This document shows, one piece after another, positions 1-12,254 of a DNA stretch of 64,000 nucleotides (its first letter is position 1; each line of letters starts with the position of its first letter). The notes beneath the pieces were generated by a model. The model was not told the DNA's origin. It ran no database searches and was given only the letters and a program-made list of their open reading frames with translations. Made by a program: the position numbers and the translations under genes. Origin of the DNA: Trichodelitschia bisporula (lineage: Eukaryota; Ascomycota; Dothideomycetes; Phaeotrichales; Phaeotrichaceae); the NCBI GenBank assembly GCA_010356995.1, contig ML996706.1, forward strand, positions 259,509 to 323,508, read 5' to 3'.

Positions 1-65
1 TCCACCATCACCGCCTTACTCAAGACGGCATTGCCGCCTCCGTCAAAAGTTGTGCAGCCCTGCGG

Positions 66-3000
66 ATGGCGTCAAAGAGGCTCGGGCCGGACGATTTGAT
101 CCAGCCGTTGAAGAGGCTTCAGATCTCGTCATCGAGGAACAGAGCCTCGTCTTCCAGCGAGGATGTTGCGTTCGAGGATGTCGACTTACCGAGCGACAAA
201 CAGCAACTGGCCGAGAAAGTAGGTTCGGTCCGCGTAGCCCGCCCAAAAATGCGCAGATATCGGGTCCAAATCGACTGACACCATCGAGCTATCTGATAAT
301 GACACGGCCTCGGATTGGATGCTGCAAGAGAGCCTGACTCAGTCCAACACCAGATGCCAACTGAAGCGCGAGGAATACACAATAGGATGGATATGCGCCC
401 TCTCGATCGAACTCGCGGCAGCCAAACAGATGCTAGACGAAGTGCATCAGAGTCTCCCTTCAAATGAGGCCGATTCCAACACCTATGAGCTCGGCCGCAT
501 CGGTGGACACAATGTCGTGATTGCGTGCCTACCCGTAGGCCAAATGGGAACCAATGCGGCAGCCTCGGTTGCTACCCAGATGCAGTTGACATTCAACTCT
601 GTTCGGCTCGGCCTGATGGTGGGCATCGGGGGTGGTGTGCCGAGTACAGCCGATGTACGGCTTGGGCATGTCGTCGTCAGTCGACCGTTCAAGGATCACA
701 GCGGAGTAGTGCAGTACGACTTCAGCAAGATGACACCAGACAAGTTTGAACGGACTGGATATCTCAATTCCCCCCCGCAGGTTTTCCTGAAGGCAATAGC
801 AAGCCTAGAGGCCGATCACCTCCGAGAGAGAGTCGGCTTCTCACACTCTCTTTCGAAGCTCGCCCAGGACCCAAGATTTGCACGGGACAAAACTGGACCG
901 GATGATTGATACGACGCTACCTACAATCATGAGGGAGGACCTGACGACTCCCAGAAGTGCCGGAAAGAGTACGTGGTACGACGGCAGCTACGCAGCGAGG
1001 ATGTTGTCGTCCATTACGGCACCATAGCCTCCGGGAACCAAGTCATGCGGGATGCGACGATAAGAGACAGACTCAGCGTGGAGCTTGGAGGCGTGCTCTG
1101 CTTTGAGATGGAGGCGGGGGCTCATGAACAGGTTTCCGTGCCTTGTTGTGCGGGGAATATGCGACTATGCGGACTCGCATAAGAACAAGAGCTGGCAGCC
1201 ATACGCGGCAGGGACGGCAGCCGCGTTTGCAAAGGAGATACTCTCCGTTTTGCAGCCGGCCGAGGTGGCCGAAACGCTCACAGTGGTTGAAGCAATCAAA
1301 GCGGTAAATGGTTGGTACGCCTGTGTTTTGACTTACCAGTTTTCACCACATACAAGAATGCTAACCAGTAGAGAAGATCTCAACACTGTACTCAAGATCT
1401 TACCCACCGCTGAGGAGGCGCCATTCAATGCATATCGGTGCCAAGACGCGCCAACCTGTCTTCCTGGCACCCGCGTCAACCTTCTCCAGGAGATACACAG
1501 TTGGGCCAATGAAGAAAACTCACCAAGCATCTTCTGGCTGAGTGGGCTGGCTGGCACTGGCAAGTCCACGGTGGCGCGAACAGTGGCCACTAGGTGTTCC
1601 GTGGAAGAATCTCTTGGAGCCAGCTTTTTCTTCTCTTGAGGTGGCGGACATGTTAGCCATGCCGGCAAGTTTGTGACAAGCATCACAGTATAACTTGCAG
1701 ACAACGTGCAGGCTCTGAAGCCGACCATCTGCGATGCTATCACCAAGTGCAGCAACATCGCAAGCCTGTCTTTATTCGACCAGTTGCGCCATCTTGTCCT
1801 CGGTCCTTTGTCGAAGCTCAAGGGCAACCAATTCCCTTTTACATTTATGCTGGTGGTTGACGCGCTCGACAAGTGCGAGAATGAGGACAGCAAACGGATC
1901 ATTCTGCAACTGCTGGCGGAAGCTCGGTCGTTGGAGAGGCCACGACTCCGAGTGTTTTGACGAGCAGACCTGAAGTTCGTATCCGACATGGCTTTATCGA
2001 AATTCTGGAAATCGAACACCGGGACTTTGTACTCCACAATATATCACCATCCATTGTTGACCACGATATCCGCACTTTTCTACGGCATCAACTCGTATAC
2101 ATTGCCCGCGAATATTCTCTTCACGCTGGCTGGCCAGGCGAGCAGATCATAAGTCATCTTGTCCGGAATGCAGGTGGCCTGTTTATCTGGGCAGCAACCG
2201 CATGCCGCTTTATTCATGAAGGAAAACGATTTGCTACAAAGAGACTGGATACGATCCTGGACCAAAGTCGCACTGCTGTCAACGCCCCGGCGACGACACC
2301 AGGTGATAGCAAGGCTATGCTATGGGACTTCGGCCCGGAAGAGACCCAAAAATCCCTCTGGGGCCGTTCGGAAACGATTACTGCCGTAGCCTTCTCACCG
2401 GACGGCAAGCAGCTGGCATCGGGATCCCCCGATGGAACGATCAGGCTATGGGACATCAGCTTAGGAAAGGCGCTACAGACACTCCAGAGCCGTTCGCATT
2501 CAGTCATGGCCATCGCCTTCTCGCCGGACGGGAAGCAACTGGCGCAGGGATTGAGCGATGGTTCGGTCATGCTAGGGAACCCTGACTCGCAAAGGGCCCT
2601 ACAGATGCTCCGGGGCTCTCAGGGTGAAAATCATAGAGAAGATATTCTCACGGTAGCCTTCTCGCCGGACGGCAATTTACTGGCATCATCCCACAGCACT
2701 AGCTTGTTCTGGGACGCTAGCTCGGGAAAGGTGCTTCAAACGATAGAAGGCCACTCGGATCGGGTGATTGATGCCGTATCCTTCTCGCCGGGTGGCAAGC
2801 TACTAGTATCAGCATCCTTTTGCACGGTCACGCTATGTGACGCTAGCTCGAGAAAGGTCCTTCACACGCTCGATGACCTTTCTGAGTCCATATTTGTCGT
2901 GACCTTCTCGCCAGACAGTAAGCTGCTGGTATCAGTATCCTGGGAAGCGGTGATACTGCATGACTCCGACTCGGGACAGCTGCTACAGATACTCGACCCC

Positions 3001-4220
3001 CTTTCGACTCCGGTTGACGCCCTAGCCTTCTCGCCGGATGGCAAGCAGCTGGCGGCGGCATCTCTTGCTGGAATCACTAGGTTGTGGGACATCGACTCGG
3101 GAACGTTCAAAACTTTGGACGGCTTCTCCGATCAGGATTCGGTATGGGATGCGGATTTTGACTCCGATTTGGACGACGCCGTAGCCTTCTCAGGGCTGGC
3201 ACCGGTATCCCACAAAAGTAGGATCGGGCCTAACCACGAGCTCTCGGGCACTTCGCATGAGCCCACCACTGAAGTCCTCCCGCCGGACGGCAAGCAGCTG
3301 GCGTCGGCACCAGGCAATGAAACGGTTAGGTTTTTAGACCTCGGCCCAGAAAGGATACCCAAACCTCTCTGCGGCTCTCATCATGTTCAAGCTATTGCCT
3401 TCTCGCCGGACGGTACTCAGCTAGTATTGAGCCACAGTGCAACGACCTTTCTGTGGATATCAGCTCGGGAAAGGTGCTACATACTCTCTACTACACCCAC
3501 GATCCCGTTAGGGCCGTAGCCTTCTCCCCGGACGGCACCCAGTTTGCGTCTGTACACTCCTCAGGAAGGGTTAGGGTGTGTGATTTTAGCTCAGGAACTG
3601 GGCCCCGGACGCTTAACCCCGACCATGCCATTGCGGCCGTGGCCTTCTCGCTGGACGGCAAGCTGCTAGTGTGGGCCATGGATGATCATGGACCAACCAG
3701 TCTATGTGATCTCTACCCAGGAAAGCAGCTTCCTGGCTATGTTCTGGATAGAGTCATTGCCTTTGTCTTCTCGCCGGACAGTAAGTGGCTGGCGTCGACG
3801 ACCATCAGAGGAAAGGTCGTGTTGTCGAATGTCGACTCGGGAATGGTGCTATGGGAATACCGAGAGAGTTATACTAGGCACGTCGGCGTAGCTTTCTCGC
3901 CTGATGGCAAGCAGCTGGCGTCGACATCAAGCTCGAACAAGATTAGACTATGGGACTCTGGCTCGGGAAAGGTGCTGGAAGTGTTCGCGTGCGATCGGGG
4001 CACACATGGTAATATCATGGCTCTGGCCTTCTCGCCGGACGGCAAGCAGGTGGTGTGGGCATCCTCCTTCGGAAGGATTATGCGGTGGGACGTCGACTCA
4101 GAAAAGTATATTGCGGGAGAGACACAAAGGGCCTCAAAGGGCAAAGGGCGCGCCTCAGAGGAAGGTATGATTGAGGAGGAGCAGAGTGTCTCAGAGGGCA
4201 AACGGCAAGTCAAAGGGTGA
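66..4220 (+). pseudogene. Decayed NLR-type gene: PNP-like, NACHT and WD40 domains
   Basis: Remains of a fungal NOD-like receptor gene, a family linked to non-self recognition and regulated cell death. A possible leader starts at 66. A PNP_UDP-like domain runs from about 373 (EEYTIGWICAL, GLMVGIGGGVP, then YDATYNHEGG and [13 protein letters not shown]). A NACHT NTPase follows with Walker [10 protein letters not shown] at about 1540-1570 and a Walker-B-like LVVDALDKCE at about 1850. About 13 WD40-type units (AFSPDGKQLAS, RLWD) fill 2370-4130. The frame is broken: in-frame stops lie at 907-909, 1637-1639 and 1691-1693, and frame changes near 1117, 1955 and 3452. In each case the family motif resumes beyond the break, so introns do not explain them. 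At 3452 one G appears lost from a TGGGAT (Trp-Asp) motif. The 1691 TAA sits where a Gln codon is expected and the 1637 TGA where Arg is expected, which fits C-to-T change. I infer that the gene is non-functional. Whether the leader at 66-300 belongs to it is uncertain. Confidence 0.8.
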
Positions 4221-4868
4221 GATGACGGCGGTCGCATCGCGGAGATGAAGCCCAAAGGCACCGCTTGGCAGCACTGGTAATTGTCAAGAGCAAGCTCGAT
4301 CTGCGTCACTCATAGCTTGCGATCAGTCCTAAGATCGAGTCCACACCCTTTTCCCGCACGCTAGCAATAGATATCAGCTTGCTGTCATGCTACCCAGAGA
4401 GTTGCTGCCGCTAAGGGAGCGGATTTCTTGAAGAGAAGGGAGTAAGTAGTAGTAAGGCACGAGAGCTTCTCATCTCCAACTCCCATATCGTCAATCCATG
4501 TCGGTTCCCGTTTCTTGCAATATTTCGACTCGAGTGGCACCCCTGCCTATAACTAGTTTACGATCGTCTTGCCTTCACAACAACATGTCGGCCGTGACGT
4601 TGGCCGACACTTCTTAAATCCGCTTACCCCTACCGCCCAATCGGCAGCGACACCGAAAGCAGCACAAATGGCCTCAATCAACAACATCGTCTGCAAACAA
4701 CGCCCGTTATAGTGCCGTTCTGTCTCGTTTGAGATTGACACCCAACCCGATCGCGCACGGCAACGACGCAATATCGAGCAGAGCATCCGGGATCTCGGAA
4801 CCGGCGCATAAGAAGATGGCATCGCTCGAGGTTACCAGCCATGCCGAGCCGCTCTCTCCGCTATCACA
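4221..4868. other. Intergenic, 648 bp
   Basis: Lies between the NLR relic and carboxylesterase 1. I see no convincing coding region. It presumably holds the esterase promoter; no clear TATA motif was found. Confidence 0.5.
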
Positions 4869-6722
4869 ATGGCAAAGTACTTCGCCGTAGCCGCCCTGCT
4901 GGCCGCCCTTGTGGCTCCCGCAGCCTCCTTGCCCGCTGGCCTCGGCATCCATTACGACGGTGACGTCGACGCACCCCTGCTGAAGCTGGACTACGCGACG
5001 TACCGGGGCAAGTACGACAACGTCAGCGACGTGCGTTCCTCCTGCCCTAGAACCCCAAAAACCCTTCTAACCCCTCGCAGGTCTTCATCTTCAAAAACAT
5101 CCGCTTCGCCGCCCCGCCCGTTGGCAACCTGCGCTGGGCGAAACCCGCCTCTCCACGACCGATCGCCGAAATCCAAGACGGGTCCGACGGGCGGCAGTGC
5201 GTGCAGGCGGGCCAGGCGCGTGCTGCCGGTCCGCCCGCCGGTGAAGACTGCCTGTTCCTCGATGTCACGGTTCCGGGTCGCGTGTTACGGGAGAAGGGCC
5301 TGAAGCTGCCGGTTGTGAACTGGGTGTATGGCGGGGCGTACAGTGCGTTCTCCCCCTTGTCTAAATTAGGATTCCGCTCACACATGCAGTCGTGGGCTCG
5401 AAAGAAGGGTACGTCCTGCCCTCCCTGCCCGAGCGAAACTAACCACCCAGCGCCAACGCCGCGGCCATGATCCGCGCCTCGAAGGGTAACCTCATCTGGG
5501 TCGCCGGGAACTACCGGGTACGCCCGCCCCCCCACCCACCCTTCGCTCTAGTCTAACCCTCCAGCTCGGCGCCTACGGCTTCCTCACCGGCACAACCGTT
5601 GAGAAGACTGCCACTCCGAACGCGGGGTTTTGGGACCAACGTGCCGTCCTCCAATGGATCCAGCAATACATCGGCCTCCTCTCCGGCGACCCCGGTGCGG
5701 TAACCACAATCGGCATCTCCGCCGGCGCGGGCTCTATCCTGCACCACCTCGTCCTGGAGGGCGGCACGCTCGACCCGCTCTTTACCCGCGCCATCCTCCA
5801 GTCCCCGGGCTACAACAACTGGCTCGACCGCGCCGGTCAGTTGGAAGCCAATTACCAGCGCTTCGAATCCCTGGCCGGCTGCACCGGGCAGGGTCTCGCA
5901 TGCCTGCGCAACCTCTCGGAGCCCGCCCTACTCAACGCCAGCATCGCAGCCAATGCCGGCCAGCGCCCCGGCAGCTTCGCCTTCGGCCCGGCACCAGACG
6001 GGAAGTTCATCGTCTCGAGCCCGACGCTCGAAATCGCAGCGGGCCGGTACTGGAAGGGTCTGTCCGGACTCATCAGCAGCCACGTCGTCGACGAGGGTGG
6101 TAGCTTCTCCGATCCCGCTATCGCCACCGACGCAGCGTTTGATGCGCTGTTAAATTCTACGTATCCAGGCACTGGGCTGGCAGGTCTGCGCGCGGGCGTG
6201 CAGCGCCTGTACCCCGCAGTGGGGGCAGATGCGGCTCGGGCCGCGGCGCTAGGGTACAAGGATGCGCGGGGCCGGCTGGGGCGCGAGATCAGCGAGATGA
6301 GTTTCACGTGCCATAACCGGGTGGCGGCGGATGGGTATCCAGGCAAGACGTGGAGCGTGCAGTACAGTGTGCCGCCGGGGACGCATGGGGCGGATCAGAC
6401 GGGGACGTTTTTCGACGTCTTGGGCCCGCGGGGACAGGGGTTGAGTGAGGGGGAGAAGAGGGAACGGGTGGGGTTTCAGGGGTTGTTGGTTAGTTTTATG
6501 CGCGGGGGGGATCCGAATGCGTATAGGGATGGGGAGGTGAGTGTTGAGTGGCCGCGGACGACGGGGTTTAATGCCACTACGTTGGGGAATGTGCTTGAGG
6601 TGCATTCGTTAGAGGGGAAGAAGGGGATGCGGATTATTGAGGATGGGTGGGTGATTAAGGAACGCTGTGCGTTCTGGACGGATGCGCAGCGGGATGTTAT
6701 GGCGACGTTGAAGACTGGTTGA
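4869..6722 (+). CDS. Type-B carboxylesterase / lipase-like protein 1
   Basis: Alpha/beta-hydrolase of the type-B carboxylesterase family, predicted to hydrolyse carboxylic esters outside the cell. Proposed exons are 4869-5030, 5081-5342, 5390-5408, 5451-5517 and 5565-6722 (555 aa); the introns are 42-50 nt and all phases agree. The N-terminus is a hydrophobic signal peptide (AVAALLAALVAPAASLPAG). Family marks in order: IRFAAPPVGNLRW, EDCLFLDV, VVNWVYGGAY, GNYRLGAYGFL, NAGFWDQRAVLQWIQ, the nucleophile elbow GISAGAGS, the acid region VVDEGGSF and the catalytic His in THGADQTG. The elbow is normally GESAG, so Glu is replaced by Ile while the Ser is kept. Exon 3 has only 19 nt. A paralog of similar layout lies at 56685-58771 and shares two intron positions. 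The substrate is unknown. The start is the first ATG of the signal peptide. Confidence 0.88.
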
Positions 6723-7181
6723 GGCGGTTGTGTACCTCCAGAGGTTGGATGTATGACGCGCAGCGATTCGAGATCGCTATATCCTGGATCCTACTATTTG
6801 TGTTATGATCACTAACCCAATGACTTGTTCTAGCCAAAGCCAAATATCCGCTCCTTGGGTAGAGTAGACGCCTGAGGTGGATAGGGCATCAGGGCGTGTA
6901 TGGCACCAAGGCATCATTCTTACAGTTGGAAGGAGCATATCAGCGTTAGGAAGGGGCATGGCAATAGGATATGGTAATGGAAGGCGTACATGACGTAATT
7001 TGCACACGATGGAAGGCACATACGGAACAGAGGACACAGGGACCAACACATGAATATTTGTCTGGCTTCGCCTCTCTCTTCTCCTCGTCTTTCCACGATC
7101 TTTCGCTTTGCTCCGTAGCCTGCAGACCTGTCAAGCCTATGCTTCCATTAGCTCCTCATACCCCATGCCAACCACGAGCAA
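6723..7181. other. Intergenic, 459 bp
   Basis: Region between the convergent esterase 1 and ABC-A genes. It should contain both 3' ends; no gene is seen. Confidence 0.5.
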
Positions 7182-10100
7182 CTATCGCCTCCTCAACCAC
7201 CACTTCCTCTTCCGCGGAGGAAGCTCCTCCTCACCAACCTGATGCCTCGCCACAACCTTCAAAAACACTTCATCAAACGTCGACGGGAGCACCGAGTAAA
7301 ACTCAATCCCCAACTCCCGCTTATGCCCTTCCATCAGCGCAAACAACGCACTAATATCCCTCTCCCTCTCGCTCTCTTTCTCCTGCCCCTCAACTTCGCT
7401 CCCCTCCACCTCTTCACCTTCCCCAATCCTCCCCCGCGCCGGCACATTAAACCGCATCTGCCCATGATACGGCCGGCCCTCGACCTCCGCCCCCGGCAGC
7501 ATGCGCAGCACCCAGTCCGCAACAGCGCGCATCTCGTCCTCGCTGCTACCCGGCGCGCTGGCCAGCACCATGTGGACATGGAACCCGTGGCCGTACTTCT
7601 TGCGGAGCTGCGAGGTAGAGCCTATATCAAGCAGATGCTTAGCAAGCACGCCTACGCGGTCCGCAAGCGCGTCAGCCTCTTCCATGGAGTGTGTCTAGGA
7701 TCTGTTAGCTAGCTTCGCGGGCCGTCGGTGGTGGATACCATACCGTGAGCAAAATCGAGCGTCCGGGGCGAAACTTCGCCAGCGTACGCCACATCTTGCG
7801 CTTAGCCAAGGGGTCCATGCAACTACTCGGCTCATCAAGAAGCACAACCTCCGGATCGCCCACCACCGCAATCGCAAGACTAAGCTTCCGCTTATTGCCC
7901 CCACTCAGCTTGCCCGCCATGCGCGTCTTGAAGGCCCCCAGCCCAACGGCTTGGATCATAGCCTCGACAACAGCGTCCACGTCGCGCACGCCGCGGATGC
8001 GCGCGTACAGACGCAGGTGCTCCTGCACGGTCATTTGGTCGACGGCGTCGAACTGTGGACACACACCCAGGTGCGCGCGGGCCTCGCGCCTGTTGGCCAG
8101 GACCGAGATCTCGCGGATGAAGAGCTGCGATTCCCCACCAGAGGGTTGGATTTCGCCGCGGAGAAGCGAGATGGTGGTTGATTTGCCGGCTTGGGTTGTT
8201 AGCAAAGTTGGGAAAGGGGAAGTGAGACGTACCGCCGTTCGGGCCGACGAGCGCGAAGACTTCGCCTTGCTTCACTCCGAAGGTGAGGTCGTCCACCGCT
8301 GTCATCCGCCCGTGTGCTAGCGTTCGAAACTCCTTTGTTATATGCAGCGCACGTAGCCCGTCTGATGAGGTCATCGCGCGGGTTACTTCGGCGGCGACTT
8401 CGGGCTCAACCGCGGTGGACGGCTGATCCTCGCCATCAGGGGGAGGCGTGCGCTTGCGACCGAAGTGGCCGAGGGTCAAGCGGTGGTCGCACCAGACAAG
8501 GAAGGCGAAGAGGAGGGCACTCTGCACGATTAGGTAGAGCACGGGACCGCCGTAGAGCGTCATGCCTCCCGGGTAGGTAGCTTTAGTGGGCGGGCTGCCG
8601 GAGCACAGGACGGAGAAGAGGTTTAGGCCCACGAGCACGGCGCGCACAAGTTGCGCGGCCGGCGAAATGATTCCGATGGTCCAGTGTGCGATAAGGATTT
8701 CGCTTTCGTAATTCTCGGGGTTGCCATTCGCGGTTATTGTCATATAGGCCGTGAGATACATTACGACCATGAAGCTATACTGTTAGAGAGGACGGGTGGG
8801 CTGGATGCGACTTACGCTTGACCACCCGCGGCAAAGGCGAAGGCAGAAAGCTGGGATTTTGCGATGAACGAGAGGAGGTAGGCAAGCAGGGTGGATGCAA
8901 TGCCGTAGAGTGAAAACACGACGAAAAGGTAACCTATACCAAACCATGCTGCCGAAGTTGACGCGGCCAAAATTATGACGGACAACGCGCTGATGAGCAC
9001 TACGAACATCCAGTCAAAACACAAATGGGCCATCCAGAGCGGAAATGGCCGCACGCCATTAGAGTATTGCAATGCTTTGACGTTTCCAAGCCGCTCGCGA
9101 GCCGGGTAGAGTGCAAAAAAGGCGGGAAAAGCGGCCATTACCAGACTAAAGTAGAAGGTGAACTGCAGTGTCTTATCGGTATCCGAAGGCCAGGGAAAGT
9201 CGAAAATTGAGTATTGGACTTGAATTGAAGTGTTGGTGAGAAGGACATTAAGAGCATTCTGAATCACGATGCTTGCATAGGTGCCTTTGCCTACATCAGA
9301 CAGGTATGCGAACGTTGGATCGGCTCCGTTGCCGCCTAGAAAAATGCCACCGGGTGTGACGTTGGCGTAGTTTTGGCTGACGAACTGATTGAACTCGGGG
9401 AGAGTGTTGACGGGGTGCACCGCCTGCAAAACGCCTGTGGTGTTGCCCGAGCCAAACGTTACGTTTGGTAAGGAATTCACAAATAATTGCAGGCTCTGGC
9501 CAGACAACGCGCTCACGGGACCGACCACGAGTAGCGGGTGTATGTCGTCTGAGAAATTGGCGGTCTTTGCGATGGAGACTTGGTCCGCCAGAGAGCAGCC
9601 CGGATTGGTGACATCCTTCAGGAGCATCGAGATTAAGGCTGTGGCAATGATAGGGAAGAGGAGTACGATGACGTAGGGCAGAGCATTCCGCCTCAAGATC
9701 GTGAGTCTTTTTCGGAACAATATCAGGGTCTGCTGATAGGAGCCTAGATGCTTAGTATCCGGTGCCCTGATCTCGCCGTTTGAGCCATCGCCGAGGGATG
9801 AATCTTTCTCCTTGATGTGCTCATGGGGGGCCTTTTGGGTTGAGCGGATGCTGTTGAGGGGAATGTGCGCGTCATCTTCCTCCAGTTCGGATTCCACATC
9901 AGCGTACTTTAGAAAGATCTCCTCGATCGTGGGCCCATTGACTTGAATGTCCTTGTGGCCTTCCGCTTGCAGCTTGCTGACCAACTCCAGGACCTCGGCT
10001 GAGGTATCGACTCGGTGAACTTCTTCGAACTTGCGATGGTCCTCAAGGTTATGGTTCGAAGTGGCGGTGGCAGTCGTGACGACGCGAAACCCGTCTCCAA

Positions 10101-12254
10101 GCTTGTTCTTTAGTTCAGAGATGGAGCCGGCCGTTCTGATTTGGCCCGCGGCCATAATGATCAAGTGGTCCGCGAGAAACTCCGCCTCGTCCAGGAAATG
10201 GGTAGTGAGAATGATGGTCCGGTCGCCTCGCTCCGCGAGCAGGATATCCCAAACGCGGCGTCGACTGAGCGGGTCAAGTCCACCGGACACTTCATCCACG
10301 CAGCAGACACGGCTGCCACCAGCTAGCATCACGAGGAGCTGAAGCTTGCGTTTCTGCCCACCGGAAAGGGAGCTCGATATGGATTTGGCCTTATCCATCA
10401 GGTCGCATTTCTCAATTAGTTCTATGGCGTGAGTTTTGACGTTGGCGCGCTCCCGTGATTTCAGGGCGGCAAAGATATTCGCATGTTGCTGTACAGTCAA
10501 GCTATCCCAAAGGACATTCTGAGGCCGGTTAGATGGATTAATCACAGCTTCACGGAGGAATACCTTTTGGGGACAAAGTCCAATCCCGCCTGTGCCATCG
10601 ATGGCGATGGATCCACCAGTGATATTCGAGAGGCCAGCAATCGCGTTCTTCATGATTAGTATTGTGCGTAGCGACATATCATAAAACTCACTAGGGTTGT
10701 GCTCTTTCCGCAACCATTGGCGCCAATAAGCACCATAACCTGCCCGTGGCCAGCCGCAAGACTGAGATCCTTCACCGCATGCACCGTCTCGCTCTTCTGA
10801 CCAAAAAGAGGCAGAATGTACCGCGCAAACCAGTTTGGATAGTAAGTTTTGGTGAAATGATCGACCCGAACCGGGTGCGCAAGGCTCGACTCGGTGTAGA
10901 TCGTGTTCCGCCCTGGTCGTGTACCGGCCGTGCCGTGGAGGGTGCGCTCGACGATTGCTGCCAAAATAGGGTACACGATGATCTGGATGATGAATGCAAC
11001 CCACAGCACAATAAGAGGAAGGCCCCAGGGGTTCGTGACGATAGGTTTGACCAGGCTGGCCGGCACCTGCTTGTACTCACTCCTTGAGATGCCGATCATG
11101 AAGTTCACGAACGTCATCGGGGTGAAGAGGACGCTAAGCACAGCGATGGCGCCGGAACTCATCCATTTTGACGTGATTTGGGCAACGATGCCGAGGATGA
11201 GAGTGATGAGGACAGAGATGATGCCGCTAAGCTGTGCTCTCCTGTAAAAGGCCGCGTGGAGAAGGCTGAAGGAGACGAGAGCAGCACCAGTGAGGATGAA
11301 GCCAATCAAAACGATGCCGGCAGACGTCTTTTTGAACAAGCCACCCTTTGCGATGAGAGCCATCATGATCCATGACGGTCCGTAGGTGATGCTGAAGGCA
11401 ATATGATGTGACACAAGGCGGATAACCTGCGGTTCCCACCGACGCAGATTAGGCATCATCGACTCGAGGAGGTCCGCCATTTCGATTTCTCGTTCCAGTG
11501 CCATGCGCCCAACAAGCTGATACGTGACGCCGATGAAGCCGAGGTACCAAATGATGGCGGCAAAGTTGTAGTTCGCCTTGACGATATTTAGCGTCAATGA
11601 GTCACGGTAGCCTTGCTTCGTCTTCGACGTGTACGGGTACTGCTTCACGGTTGGCAGCCTTGTCGACGTCCCCATGACATTGAGGTCGGCAATTGCGGCG
11701 TCAACAGCACGCTGCAGGGGAAGATGGTAGACCTGGACATCGTTGTCGGCCTTCTCAACATTGACCTGGACTCCAAGCGCGACGTCTGCGCGGAGCGTGT
11801 AGCTCCACCGCCCGCCCTCCAGTGGTGAGGAGTGGAAGACAACGGCTCCGTAGCACTTGGTTACGCCTTGCAGCTGGGATCGACATATGGCACGGAGGTC
11901 GTCCTCGGTTGCCACAACGGTGACATTGTGGCCTGCTGTACGCGGCGGTGCGGCAACGGCATTGATAACCCGCTCAATGTCACCGCCGACATGGTTGTTG
12001 TGGACCAGAACCAGGGTGCTGCGGCCGCTGGACGCGAGACGCATGCCATCGACTAAGGACCGGACATCATGAGGCGCGCCAATGCCGTACGTCGCAGTGG
12101 GGAAGTAGACGCGGAGAATGACCGAGATGTAGATGGCAATGATAATGGGCGCGACAAAGGCTCGCCAAATGGTGGCATTGACGGCCCTGACATTGAGAAT
12201 GATGAGAAGGTCCTTACGCACGAGAGTTCGGATTTGACGCCATGCTAACTCCAT
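7182..12254 (-). CDS. ABC-A subfamily transporter (full length)
   Basis: Full ABC transporter with layout TMD1-NBD1-TMD2-NBD2, typical of the ABC-A subfamily, whose characterised members move lipids. Exons in transcript order: 12254-10692, 10647-10564, 10518-8816, 8774-8233, 8189-7744 and 7694-7182 (1616 aa); the introns are 41-49 nt and all phases close. NBD1 has Walker A GANGCGKSTT (split by intron 1 after TTL), signature LSGGQKRKL, Walker B CCVDEVSGGLDP and H-loop TTHFLDEAE. NBD2 has GPNGAGKSTT (restored only by splicing), LSGGNKRKL, VVLLDEPSSCMDP and TTHSMEEAD. Large extracytoplasmic loops follow the first helix of each TMD, as expected for ABC-A. I chose the ATG at 12254; the frame is open further upstream but only to a GTG. 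The substrate and membrane are not deducible. Confidence 0.92.

Noticed and set aside
1333-2037. Long minus-strand frame across the NACHT region
   Set aside because: Shadow of the NLR coding sequence; no domain of its own.
5047-5535. Minus-strand frame across esterase 1 exons and introns
   Set aside because: It crosses the confirmed esterase exons and arises from GC-rich codons.
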